Positions 63,628 to 64,000 of a stretch of 64,000 nt of DNA are shown here, piece after piece. Each line of letters begins with the position of its first letter. The first letter of the stretch is position 1. The translations under genes and the position numbers were made by a program. The notes under the pieces were generated by a model. That model did not search any database. It worked only from the letters and a program-made list of their open reading frames with translations, and was not told the DNA's origin. The DNA is from Cranoglanis bouderius (taxonomy: Eukaryota; Chordata; Actinopteri; Siluriformes; Cranoglanididae), in NCBI GenBank assembly GCA_023630585.1, contig CM042565.1:16832013-16896012 (forward strand). Reading direction: 5' to 3'.

Positions 63628-64000
63628 TAAGGGTTAGGGGATAGAGGTTTGGGGTTAGGGGATAGGGGTTAGGGGATAGGAGATGGGGTTAGGGGTTAAG
63701 AGATGGGGTTAGGGGTTAGGGGATAGAAGATGGGGTTAGGGGATAGGGGTTAGGAAATAGGAGATGGGGTTAGGAGTTAGGGGATAGGAGATGGGGTTAG
63801 GGGATAGGGGATAGGGGATAGGAGATGGGGTTAGGAGTTAGGGGATAGGGGAAAGGAGATAGGAGATGGGGTTAGGAGTTAGGGGATAGGGGAAAGGAGA
63901 TAAGAGATGGGGTTAGGACTTAGGAGCTAGGGGATAGGGGTTAGGGGATAGGAGATGGGGTTAGGACTTAGGAGCTAGGGGATAGGGGTTAGGGGATAGG
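63628..64000. repeat. TTAGGG-like G-rich minisatellite, runs off the window
   Basis: Tandem arrays of GGGGTTAGGGGATAGG-like units with variants GGAGATGGGGTTAGG and GGGGAAAGGAGATAGG. Vertebrate telomere hexamers TTAGGG occur many times, always with extra G or GATAGG spacing, so it is degenerate. It lies in a wasf3 intron and continues past 64,000. Confidence 0.93.

Overview
The window is vertebrate nuclear DNA, almost certainly from a teleost. The genes have introns with GT..AG ends, CA/TG and GA microsatellites are very abundant, and several families of Tc1/mariner transposon are present, together with tRNA-derived SINEs and LINE and Ty3/gypsy remnants. The repeat mix is reminiscent of an otophysan fish such as a catfish, but the species cannot be fixed from sequence alone.

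Positions 1-42,900 contain no host gene that I can recognise. This part is a transposon and microsatellite landscape: two LINE ORF2 remnants (1-282 and about 3,372-4,035), Tc1-like elements or fragments at 398-1,748, 4,156-5,758, 10,455-11,786, 11,790-12,765, 19,679-21,175, 24,575-26,177, 31,347-32,772, about 34,100-34,500 and about 39,890-40,335, a decayed Ty3/gypsy copy (36,409-38,170), a 31-bp minisatellite (9,658-10,310) and a 1-kb GATGTAGAGAGA-type satellite (5,815-6,846). Between the repeats lie high-complexity, TAAT-rich blocks (about 17,400-17,650, 29,330-29,660, 33,085-33,545, 35,200-35,480 and 39,055-39,470) that look like candidate non-coding regulatory elements.

Positions 42,900-64,000 hold three host genes. 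mtif3 (mitochondrial translation initiation factor 3, + strand, three coding exons at 43,523-46,811) faces gtf3a (transcription factor IIIA, - strand, nine coding exons at 48,598-54,541) tail to tail, with a degenerate Tc1-like element in the 1.8-kb gap. Upstream of gtf3a, on the same strand, are the last five coding exons of wasf3 (WAVE3, an Arp2/3 activator; 61,409-63,212), whose earlier exons lie beyond the right edge. Grouping of WASF3, GTF3A and MTIF3 with this orientation matches human 13q12, so the block is conserved synteny. The three genes act in unrelated processes (mitochondrial translation, 5S rRNA transcription, actin nucleation).

The most distinctive features are exons of gtf3a and wasf3 whose splice sites are built from or abut microsatellites, two same-length Tc1 copies 20 kb apart that share the same premature stop codon, and a TTAGGG-like G-rich minisatellite in the wasf3 intron at the right edge. 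I saw no clear novel multi-gene system.
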